Position numbers and translations under genes: made by a program. From JAADIV01 sp964439085 (GTDB taxonomy: Bacteria > Desulfobacterota > Desulfobulbia > Desulfobulbales > VMSU01), in NCBI GenBank assembly GCA_964439085.1, contig CAYTNB010000163.1, forward strand, positions 1 to 6,319: DNA of 6,319 bases. The letters are read 5' to 3'. Each line of letters opens with the position of its first letter. Positions within the stretch are counted from its first letter, which is position 1. The notes beneath the pieces are model-generated. The model was not told the origin of the DNA. It did not search any database and saw nothing but the letters and a program-made list of their open reading frames with translations. Of the stretch, positions 1 to 5,853 are shown piece after piece.

Positions 1-99
1 AGTACCTTATGAATTCTTTTCTAAAAACCAGGTACGCCCAGACTCCGAGAAAACAATCTGTAAGGTACTAACCAACCTTGTCGCTTGCACCTAAGGTAC
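1..99. repeat. TAAGGTAC octamer repeated three times (one inverted)
   Basis: The octamer TAAGGTAC occurs at 61-68 and 92-99, and its reverse complement GTACCTTA at 2-9. The 2-9 and 61-68 copies extend to a 9-base perfect inverted pair (AGTACCTTA at 1-9, TAAGGTACT at 61-69). The two direct copies start 31 bases apart, roughly three helical turns. The stretch lies downstream of the kinase gene and holds no credible ORF. The copies could be protein-binding sites for a gene left of the window, remnants of a repeat, or chance. The function is unknown. Confidence 0.35.
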
Positions 100-127
100 A
101 TCTTAACATACCTTTCAGTGGTTTTGT

Positions 128-163
128 TAAATTGGAGCACCATGCTAAATGGTTACCAATTTA
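128..163 (-). other. Stem-loop directly after the kinase stop codon
   Basis: Outer arms TAAATTGG (128-135) and CCAATTTA (156-163) enclose inner arms ACCAT (139-143) and ATGGT (149-153) with a 5-base loop. The two stems are separated by a small internal loop (AGC on one side, TA on the other). The structure abuts the stop codon of the minus-strand kinase gene. No T-run follows on that strand (it continues ACAAAACC), so it is not a classical intrinsic terminator. It may instead protect the mRNA 3' end or assist weak termination. Function is inferred from position only. Confidence 0.3.
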
Positions 164-2449
164 TTATGATTTTAACTTTATTGCTTCATCTAGGACAATT
201 GAAAATTCTTGTACAGATACAGGTTTAGTTAGGGATTTATAAACGCCGTATTTTTTAACATCTTTTTCATCCATGGGAGAATCAAAACCAGACACCAAAA
301 TTATTGGTGCTTTTATGGCCATCCTCCTAAGATCCTTGATGAGTTGATGTCCTGATATTTCAGGCATGGACGAATCAGTAATAATCACATCAAATTCACC
401 CGGATTTTTTCGAACGTATTCTAATGCTTTTCGGGGATTAGTGAAGCATTTGGCCGAATAACCGAGATATTCGAGGGTTCTTTGGGTGAGATCAACTACG
501 GGGAGTTCATCATCGATAACAAGAATACGGCCACAACCGGACGTTATTGACTTTAAACTTTTATTGTCGCAGGCCGCAGCCTTGCCATCAATAAGCGGGA
601 TGTAAATTGAGAATGTAGTTCCTGCTTCAAGTTGGCTGCTGACGTCTATCACGCCATTCATATGCTTGACGACATTATGTACTATAGCTAGACCCAGACC
701 AGTACCTTGCCCCTCTGCTTTTGTTGTGAAATATGGTTCAAAGATCTGCAACATTGTTTCTTCGCTCATTCCACAACCAGTGTCTTTGAAAACAAGCTGT
801 AAATATTGTGAATTTTTGTCTACCTGAGATAATACCACTGGCGAGTCAATATCATTATATAAGATTATATTCATTGACACGTCAAGAATGCCGCCCTTAG
901 GCATAGCGTGATAGGCATTAATCATGAGATTCATAACCAGTTGGTGTATCTGGTCAGGACTGGCTAAAATGGTCGTATTGTTGGTTTCGATGTGTTCTCT
1001 AATTTCGATTTCAGCGGGGATTGCTGCTCTGGCAAGCTTCAGAACTTCCTTCACTATAAGATGGGTCTGGAGGGGAAATGTCTCATGCTTCGTACCTCGG
1101 CAAAATGACAAAATTTGGAGGATAAGTTCCTTGGCCCGATTACCGGCATTAATTATCTGGTTAACATCCTTTTGTTGCTGGCTGTCTTCCTCGAAATTTT
1201 CAGATAGAAGCTGAGAAAATCCCAAAATAGGTGTTAGAGCATTATTAAAATCATGAGCGATACCACTAGCCAAGGTGCCGATAGATTCAAGCCTTTGAGA
1301 TCGTTCCTGTTGTATTCTAAGGGCATTTTTTTCCTTTTCGTATTGCAGCCTTTCTGAAATATCCCTGAATAAACCTATTATACATTTCTTTTCTTCTATT
1401 AATACTGTAGAGGAACTTATATCAAACTGGCAAATGGTACCGTCTTTTTTAAGAACTGGTAAATTCATGGCTATCTCAAGATTGCCGTGAACTTGTTTAT
1501 TAAAACATTCTAAAATCATCGGCAGATCATTTGCCGGGTGTATGTCTTTAACTCCTAAATTGGTAAACTCCGATTCCGTATAGCCTAGCATCTCGCATAT
1601 AGATCTATTGGCCATGATGAATTTTTGTGATGAAATATCCACCACTAATATCCCGTCTCTGGCGTTATTAAAAATCGCATCAAGTTTTATCTCATATTCT
1701 TGTAATTCATGTTCAGTAATTTTACGTTCAGAAATGTCTCTTATCATTCCACTAAAATATGTTTCGCCACTGGTCGTCTGCCAGGAGGCGACATTAAGTT
1801 CCACGGGAAACAAGGAACCGTCTTTTCTTAATCCGGCAAACTCTAATGTTTTGTGTGGAAATTTTGATATTCCTGTTGAAACAACTCTTTCTATACCATT
1901 GAGATGGCCTTGCCGGTAACACTTTGGAATGATTTGAGAAATTGGCATGCCATTCATCTCAGATTTCAAGTAGCCAAACATCCTGGTACCATTTTCGTTA
2001 ATAAAAATAATTTTACTATTGCGATCACTAACAATGATTGCGTCATTTGATGATTCGATTACTGACCTGAAGGTTAATTCCGATCTTTCAAGATTTCTCA
2101 GAGTATCCTTATGTTGCAGTACCTCCACCTCAAGTTCATCTTTTGTTTTGAGCAATGCGGAGGTTCTCTTTTTGACTTTAAGCTCAAGATTATTACTCAA
2201 TTCCTCCAGGGATATTTCTGTGGCCTGATTCTTTTTAATTAGTTTTATTACTGGGTATAACCAAAGTAGATGAAGAATTGGTAGTGAGACAAGTAATAGG
2301 GCAAATGAATCAATGATTGTTGTTGTAGTTGGGGGGAATGGGGGAAAAAAATGAATCATCAGCATAATAACTATTTCTGTAACACCAAGACAAATGGCAG
2401 TTGTCAGCAAGAAAGAAAGTGGTTTTGTGTAATAAGATATAAATTTCAT
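164..2449 (-). CDS. Membrane-bound PAS-PAS hybrid sensor histidine kinase with C-terminal receiver domain
   Basis: Predicted inner-membrane sensor kinase of 761 aa that autophosphorylates on His and passes phosphate to its own receiver Asp. Counting from the ATG at 2449: two membrane segments (about 10-34 and 45-68) flank a very short Pro/Thr-rich periplasmic loop, followed by a coiled-coil linker (76-123), PAS1 (125-243) and PAS2 (252-369). The dimerization box GIAHDFNN carries His399. The ATPase domain has the N-box (NLMINA, Asn511), DTGCGM (556-561), FEPYFTTK and GTGLGLA (582-588). The receiver domain (about 641-758) has acidic pair Asp646/Asp647, phospho-acceptor Asp692, Ser720 and Lys742. 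All catalytic residues are present. There is no DNA-binding domain or adjacent response regulator, so the output partner is elsewhere. The short loop suggests sensing in the membrane or through the cytoplasmic PAS domains; the ligand is unknown. A GTG at 2470 could add 7 residues. I prefer the ATG because a weak GAG lies upstream, and this choice is uncertain. Confidence 0.93.
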   Translation of the reverse strand: MKFISYYTKPLSFLLTTAICLGVTEIVIMLMIHFFPPFPPTTTTIIDSFALLLVSLPILHLLWLYPVIKLIKKNQATEISLEELSNNLELKVKKRTSALLKTKDELEVEVLQHKDTLRNLERSELTFRSVIESSNDAIIVSDRNSKIIFINENGTRMFGYLKSEMNGMPISQIIPKCYRQGHLNGIERVVSTGISKFPHKTLEFAGLRKDGSLFPVELNVASWQTTSGETYFSGMIRDISERKITEHELQEYEIKLDAIFNNARDGILVVDISSQKFIMANRSICEMLGYTESEFTNLGVKDIHPANDLPMILECFNKQVHGNLEIAMNLPVLKKDGTICQFDISSSTVLIEEKKCIIGLFRDISERLQYEKEKNALRIQQERSQRLESIGTLASGIAHDFNNALTPILGFSQLLSENFEEDSQQQKDVNQIINAGNRAKELILQILSFCRGTKHETFPLQTHLIVKEVLKLARAAIPAEIEIREHIETNNTTILASPDQIHQLVMNLMINAYHAMPKGGILDVSMNIILYNDIDSPVVLSQVDKNSQYLQLVFKDTGCGMSEETMLQIFEPYFTTKAEGQGTGLGLAIVHNVVKHMNGVIDVSSQLEAGTTFSIYIPLIDGKAAACDNKSLKSITSGCGRILVIDDELPVVDLTQRTLEYLGYSAKCFTNPRKALEYVRKNPGEFDVIITDSSMPEISGHQLIKDLRRMAIKAPIILVSGFDSPMDEKDVKKYGVYKSLTKPVSVQEFSIVLDEAIKLKS

Positions 2450-2496
2450 ACGATTCTCGTTTAAGTTCACGGTCTTGAGCTATATTTGCAACGTTA

Positions 2497-2525
2497 ATCA
2501 TATAAAATTATCTACCCAATGGTAA
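2497..2525 (-). promoter_or_regulatory. Predicted sigma70-type promoter of the hybrid kinase gene
   Basis: Read on the minus strand, TTACCA (2520-2525, 4 of 6 matches to the -35 consensus) is separated by exactly 17 bases from TATGAT (2497-2502, 5 of 6 to the -10 consensus). An A/T-rich stretch with an A7 run lies just upstream, like an UP element. Transcription would begin near 2490, giving a leader of about 40 bases to the ATG at 2449. The promoter sits in the 208-base gap after rlmN, so the kinase need not depend on rlmN transcription. Confidence 0.5.
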
Positions 2526-2657
2526 CTTTTTTTAAAAATATATATTAGCACACGGGAGGAAAGAATAAGGACATGACATCACGCTATAAAATTTAGTAAA
2601 TAGTCGTAATAATTGCGAGATAAATGTACTTGAAACGCAGGGACTGGATTTGAAAAA

Positions 2658-3692
2658 TCAGTTTTTCTTATTAGCCAGTTGGCCGCAAGCGGCAGATATA
2701 TCTGCCCCTCGACTCTCTCTGATCATAACGGTAAAGCCCGCATTGCGGACAATATTCTGGAAAGTCTCGATTATGGGTTGGGCTGGCCGTTTATAGGGCA
2801 GTGAGTTGCACTTGTTATAGGGAATAAGGTTAATTTTGCAGGGCAGACCGTGTAAAATATTTACCAGTTGCCTGGCGTCTTTAACCGTGTCATTGATATC
2901 CTTGATTAATATATATTCAATTGTAATCCGCCGACGTTTGGGGAGAGGGAAATTCCGGCAGGCAGCCAAGACTTTAGCAATCTTGTAAGTTCGGTTTACC
3001 GGCATCAAATTATCACGAACATTATCTGTTGCCGCATGTAGTGAGATGGCCAGATTCACCTTGGCCTGGTAGCCAAGCTCGGCTATTTTGTTTGCCAGTC
3101 CACAGGTAGAAACCGTAATTCTGCGGGATGGGAAATTAAAACCACTCTCATCTGTCAGTAAATCAAGGGCCTTGATCAGGTTGTCAAAATTGGCTAAGGG
3201 CTCCCCCATTCCCATGAATACGATACTATTAATTCCCCCCTTGCCTTGCTCAACCAGCTCATCGCTTACAAAAAGAACCTGATTAATGATTTCAGCTGGG
3301 GACAAATTACGTTTTAGGCCCATGGTACCGGTGAGACAGAAGGCACAAGCCATGGCACAGCCAACCTGAGATGAGATGCACAAAGTATTGCGGTCACCGT
3401 CAGGGATTAAAACAGTCTCTATTTTTTCACTGTCGACCAGGGAAAAACAATATTTTACGGTTCCATCTGCTGATTGCTCTCTTTCTGCTATATCCAGGCG
3501 GCTAATCCGGGAGATTTCCGCCAGCTTGGCTCTTAGAGGCAAAGAAAGATTCGTCATCTGCTCAAATGAACTTATTTGGGGCCGGTACAGCCATGTGAAA
3601 ATCTGTTTTGCTCTGAAAATAGCTTCCCCGTTCTCCTTAATGAACCTTGTAAGTTCTGGGAGGCTTAAATTCATTAAATCTAATTTCAGCAT
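2658..3692 (-). CDS. rlmN: Dual-specificity RNA methyltransferase RlmN (23S rRNA A2503 / tRNA A37 C2-methyltransferase)
   Basis: Cytoplasmic radical-SAM enzyme that forms 2-methyladenosine at A2503 of 23S rRNA, near the peptidyl-transferase centre, and in E. coli also at A37 of several tRNAs. It is 344 aa, close to normal family length. The radical-SAM cluster motif CX3CX2C is at Cys112, Cys116 and Cys119. The two family catalytic cysteines are present: Cys105 in TLCISSQVGC, equivalent to E. coli Cys118, and Cys336 in AACGQL, equivalent to the methyl-carrying Cys355. GEP (163-165), STCG (195-198), SLHA (217-220) and NLIPYN (288-293) are also seen. The lack of insertions and the AACGQL ending separate it from Cfr-type resistance enzymes only tentatively. 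The ATG start fits the family N-terminus, though its ribosome site is weak. It lies downstream of tRNA-His, behind that gene's terminator, and has no obvious promoter of its own. Confidence 0.97.
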   Translation of the reverse strand: MLKLDLMNLSLPELTRFIKENGEAIFRAKQIFTWLYRPQISSFEQMTNLSLPLRAKLAEISRISRLDIAEREQSADGTVKYCFSLVDSEKIETVLIPDGDRNTLCISSQVGCAMACAFCLTGTMGLKRNLSPAEIINQVLFVSDELVEQGKGGINSIVFMGMGEPLANFDNLIKALDLLTDESGFNFPSRRITVSTCGLANKIAELGYQAKVNLAISLHAATDNVRDNLMPVNRTYKIAKVLAACRNFPLPKRRRITIEYILIKDINDTVKDARQLVNILHGLPCKINLIPYNKCNSLPYKRPAQPIIETFQNIVRNAGFTVMIRESRGADISAACGQLANKKN

Positions 3693-3713
3693 ATATAATC
3701 TTCAGACGGAATG

Positions 3714-3749
3714 AAAAAAGGGAAAACCGAAGATTCGATTTTCCCTTTT
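3714..3749 (-). terminator. Intrinsic terminator of tRNA-His
   Basis: Perfect 11-base arms AAAAGGGAAAA (3716-3726) and TTTTCCCTTTT (3739-3749) surround a 12-base loop. On the minus strand the hairpin ends in CCC followed by six T. It begins 6 bases after the encoded CCA end of tRNA-His, the usual place for a tRNA terminator. The same structure lies only about 22 bases upstream of the rlmN start codon, so rlmN must rely on read-through or on a promoter overlapping this site. Confidence 0.85.
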
Positions 3750-3755
3750 AAAATA

Positions 3756-3833
3756 TGGGGTGAGTGGTGAGTCTCGAACTCACGACCTCCGGGACCACAA
3801 CCCGACGCTCTAACCTACTGAGCTACACCCACC
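3756..3833 (-). tRNA. tRNA-His, anticodon GTG
   Basis: A complete cloverleaf can be folded by hand. The 7-bp acceptor stem is GTGGGTG with CACTCAC (one G-T wobble). The D arm is GCTC/GAGC, the anticodon stem TCGGG/CCCGG, and the T arm GTGAG-TTCGAGA-CTCAC. The anticodon GTG is at 3796-3798, inside the loop TTGTGGT. The extra 5' G(-1) at 3833 faces discriminator C73 at 3759, the hallmark identity pair of tRNA-His. The CCA tail is encoded (3756-3758). Position 37 is G, not A as in E. coli tRNA-His, and together with G36 it would suit m1G37 formation by TrmD. That modification is inferred from family knowledge. Confidence 0.97.
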
Positions 3834-3855
3834 ATACATTGCAGATACGTTGACT

Positions 3856-3861
3856 TTTATA
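3856..3861 (-). promoter_or_regulatory. Possible -10 element upstream of tRNA-His
   Basis: TATAAA on the minus strand, about 22 bases before the mature tRNA 5' end, is a reasonable distance for a tRNA leader. There is no good -35 hexamer 16-18 bases upstream, so the call rests on position and one hexamer only. Confidence 0.25.
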
Positions 3862-3913
3862 CTCTAAAGCAACATTAGAAAATACATATAACGGATTGCT
3901 GTTGGCTTGGCAA

Positions 3914-3945
3914 GAATAAAAGGGCCGATATCGGCAATTTTTATC
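3914..3945 (-). terminator. Possible terminator-like palindrome after the zinc-ribbon gene
   Basis: GCCGATATCGGC (3924-3935) is a perfect 12-base palindrome that could form a GCCG/CGGC stem. On the minus strand it is preceded by AAAAATT and followed by CCTTTTATTCTT, so A- and T-rich flanks could lengthen the stem or act as a T-run. It lies about 54 bases after the zinc-ribbon stop codon and before the tRNA promoter region. The GC stem is short, so a protein-binding palindrome is an equal possibility. Confidence 0.3.
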
Positions 3946-3988
3946 TATACGCGTATTGTGTGTCATACCACCATTTAAAGGGGGTTCA

Positions 3989-4645
3989 TTAATCAAGTTC
4001 TTTGCCGCAATCCTTGCAAATCTTGGCCTGGGCCTTGATAATTTCTGAACAATAGGGGCATTCCCGCTTAAACTGTTTCTTTAACATTCGCCCAATAGCA
4101 AGACTGGCAAATTGACCAATTTCCGTGTGTCTAAATTTATGATTACGGATGGGATCTATACAGGCCAAATCATTAAGTTCTTCCAAAAGGCTACATGCCT
4201 TGTTCCTGCCCTCCAGATTGGCTTCTTCGTCGGTAATCAGGTTAACAAGCGGAGCCACATTTTTATCAGCCACGCAGGTTTTTAATTCCTCTAAAGATTT
4301 TTGTTCCTGGATGTATCTGGTATTGGTTTTTTTCAAATCTTCAGGGTTAAAAACAGAATCGGTAAATGCTATTCTGCTACCCACCATCATTGGCATGCCA
4401 CTCTTTTCGCCAGGCAGCAACATATAACGGTAGGAAGATGATTTACCGTATTGTTCTTCGATATGTTTCCAGCCATTCACAAACATGGGACATTCGTCAT
4501 TGAGACAGATAAAAAAGGAGTCGGTACCCCAACCCAGGCCATCACCAACGTGGATGGGGGGGGTTCTACAGTAACTTAGGCGTGTTTTGCAATTGGGACA
4601 AAAATGTTCTTCTAGTGCATGACTTAGGCAAGCGTCGCTGAGCAT
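3989..4645 (-). CDS. Uncharacterized protein with N- and C-terminal zinc ribbons around a helical, HEAT-like middle
   Basis: I recognise no named function. The 218-aa protein has no signal peptide or membrane segment, so it is probably cytoplasmic. The N-terminal part carries CPNC (Cys16, Cys19) and CLNDEC (Cys47, Cys52), which suits one zinc site, with a striking TPPIHVGDGLGWGTDSFF stretch between the pairs. The middle (about 115-190) is helical, and its Leu/Ala pattern resembles one or two HEAT-type repeats. The C-terminus is a second zinc ribbon, Cys196-X2-Cys199 and Cys210-X2-Cys213. GGAGG at 4653-4657, 7 bases before the ATG, firmly supports the start. I recall similar proteins in other Desulfobacterota, but this was not checked. 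Zinc ribbons suggest nucleic-acid or protein contacts, which is inference only. A run of eight C (plus-strand G at 4556-4563) falls in codons 28-30 and could be prone to slippage. No convincing promoter was found. Confidence 0.85.
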   Translation of the reverse strand: MLSDACLSHALEEHFCPNCKTRLSYCRTPPIHVGDGLGWGTDSFFICLNDECPMFVNGWKHIEEQYGKSSSYRYMLLPGEKSGMPMMVGSRIAFTDSVFNPEDLKKTNTRYIQEQKSLEELKTCVADKNVAPLVNLITDEEANLEGRNKACSLLEELNDLACIDPIRNHKFRHTEIGQFASLAIGRMLKKQFKRECPYCSEIIKAQAKICKDCGKELD

Positions 4646-4903
4646 TTATTTTCCTCCGGGAAATTTTATCTAATATGTTGTAATCGAATGAACAATTATC
4701 GAGTAGTCGTGTTTATTTCCCCTGCCTGGGGAATTGGCGCTGGAATCGTTCAGGTGCCAGAATTATTGTTCCTTGTCAGGTAGGTAAAAAGCATCCAGAC
4801 AGACAAAATAATTACAAGCGTAGTGGTTTTGGATAATTTTATTTTCATTGGCCCAGAAAGTAATGCATAATCACTCATAGGTCAATGTAGTTTCATTTCT
4901 TAC

Positions 4904-4932
4904 TTGACCGCTTAACATATCAAAACTATTAT
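4904..4932 (+). promoter_or_regulatory. Predicted sigma70-type promoter of the AMP nucleosidase/alkyltransferase pair
   Basis: TTGACC (4904-4909, 5 of 6 to the -35 consensus) and TATTAT (4927-4932, 5 of 6 to the -10 consensus) are separated by the ideal 17 bases. Transcription would start near 4939, leaving a leader of about 110 bases before the ATG at 5049. The -35 box is also the right half of an inverted repeat, GGTCAA (4880-4885) with TTGACC (4904-4909), which could be an operator. Confidence 0.6.
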
Positions 4933-5037
4933 TTGTTCGTAAGAGGGTACTCCGATAACCAGTATTTCTTTGGTGTCTTGTCGTATTGTTTTACTTAGTC
5001 GCCCCGATACTTTTTACGAGTGCATCAAGTTTAAAAA

Positions 5038-5043
5038 AAAGGA
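5038..5043 (+). promoter_or_regulatory. Ribosome binding site that fixes the AMP nucleosidase-like start
   Basis: AAAGGA lies 5 bases before the ATG at 5049. It supports that ATG over the in-frame TTG at 4986, which has no comparable site and would add 21 residues unlike the family N-terminus. Confidence 0.65.
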
Positions 5044-5048
5044 TAAAT

Positions 5049-5846
5049 ATGACATTATTGCGTCCGGACAGTTACGCCCGTAACACCTTGGAAAGATATA
5101 CCGGTTCCTCTGTTGATGAGTTCTGCTCTCATGTAATATTGTGTAATTTCGAGCGTTATATCAATGAATTCTCTCGAATAACTAATAATCCAGTTAAGTC
5201 TGGTTACTGGCAGGTAGTTCATGATCATAAACGTGATGTATCCATAATTAATCATGGTGTTGGTTCACCGTCGGCTGGAATTATCATGCATTGCCTGTCA
5301 TTTTTGGACAATCTTAAATGCGTTATTATGTTAGGGATGTGTGGTGGTATTGATGACGGCGTGAATATTGGGGACATTATTATTCCTACAGCCAGTATCC
5401 GTGATGAGGGAACCAGTAAACATTATTTGCCCCAGGATGTGCCAGCTCAGCCGGAATTTTGGATCAACCGGATATGCGAAGAGGTAATTACCCAAAAAAT
5501 GAAGGTAAAACCAAAATCGGGAATTATGCTCACCACTGATTATCGGATGTGGGAATTCGATGAGGAGTTTATCGAATATATATTGAAGCATCGCATTTTG
5601 GCCATTGATATGGAAATTGCCACCCTGTTTTCCGTTGGATATGCCCTGAATGTCCCGACTGGTGCCGTAATGTTAATTTCAGACCTGCCCATGCGTAAAG
5701 GGGGGATTAAAAGCAAGGAAAGTGCCAAAGATATTTTTTGTAAGTTTACGGATAATCATTTACTGATTGGTTTAGACATCATGTCCAAAATCAAAGGCTA
5801 CAAAAAGGAGCACAACGAAAAGCCTGCACTTTGTGTTGAGGTTTAA
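5049..5846 (+). CDS. AMP nucleosidase-like protein (short form, purine phosphorylase fold)
   Basis: Likely cytoplasmic enzyme that splits AMP into adenine and ribose 5-phosphate. The 265-aa protein belongs to the nucleoside phosphorylase superfamily. It shows GVGSPSA (70-76), GMCGG (96-100), IGD (107-109), RDEG (118-121), LTTD (161-164), AIDMEIAT (185-192, with Glu189 at the ribose-binding position) and ISDLP (210-214, with Asp212 at the base-protonating position). The RDEG and TTD-R-WE segments resemble the C-terminal catalytic half of E. coli Amn (VTTDDRNWE). It lacks the N-terminal domain of the roughly 480-aa Amn, like the short AMN-like group known from Bacteroidetes. A related nucleosidase activity, such as futalosine or MTA/SAH hydrolysis, is less likely but not excluded by reading alone. 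The ATG at 5049 is chosen for its AAAGGA site. The gene has its own promoter and is followed 7 bases later by the alkyltransferase gene. Confidence 0.85.
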   Translation: MTLLRPDSYARNTLERYTGSSVDEFCSHVILCNFERYINEFSRITNNPVKSGYWQVVHDHKRDVSIINHGVGSPSAGIIMHCLSFLDNLKCVIMLGMCGGIDDGVNIGDIIIPTASIRDEGTSKHYLPQDVPAQPEFWINRICEEVITQKMKVKPKSGIMLTTDYRMWEFDEEFIEYILKHRILAIDMEIATLFSVGYALNVPTGAVMLISDLPMRKGGIKSKESAKDIFCKFTDNHLLIGLDIMSKIKGYKKEHNEKPALCVEV

Positions 5847-5853
5847 TTTTTTT

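Larger units (their letters stand above)
4646..5048. other. 403-base divergent intergenic region
   Basis: This region separates the minus-strand zinc-ribbon gene from the plus-strand AMP nucleosidase-like gene. It holds the zinc-ribbon ribosome site (4653-4657), a small GC hairpin (TTCCCC 4717-4722, GGGGAA 4728-4733), a 32-codon ATG reading frame on the minus strand (4750-4848) of doubtful status, and a good plus-strand promoter (4904-4932) with an inverted repeat over its -35 box. The predicted leader of about 110 bases before the AMP nucleosidase-like start shows no riboswitch that I recognise. Confidence 0.6.

Noticed and set aside
9..71. 20-codon ATG reading frame on the plus strand
   Set aside because: Only 8 bases lie upstream in the window, no ribosome site is visible, and it runs across the octamer repeats.
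773..1259. Plus-strand and other shadow frames inside the kinase and rlmN genes
   Set aside because: They overlap genes whose catalytic motifs are fully conserved in the other frame, and have no recognisable domains.
1723..2076. Heme-binding FixL-type first PAS domain
   Set aside because: The segment FPHKTLEFAGLRKDG resembles FixL, but by hand alignment the His is about three residues off from the FixL heme ligand spacing.
2554..2595. GGGAGGAAAG followed by an ATG on the plus strand, like a ribosome site and start
   Set aside because: The frame closes after 7 codons and the ATG is too far from the purine run.
2643..2662. Hairpin over the rlmN stop codon
   Set aside because: The stem is AT-rich with a bulge and no T-run follows, so terminator status is not supported.
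4688..4783. 31-codon hydrophobic reading frame on the plus strand
   Set aside because: It has no ribosome site, covers a GC hairpin, and overlaps the minus-strand candidate; short frames like this are common by chance.
4986..5048. TTG start extending the AMP nucleosidase-like protein by 21 residues
   Set aside because: The ATG at 5049 has a well-placed AAAGGA site, and the extension runs through an A8 tract and is not family-like.
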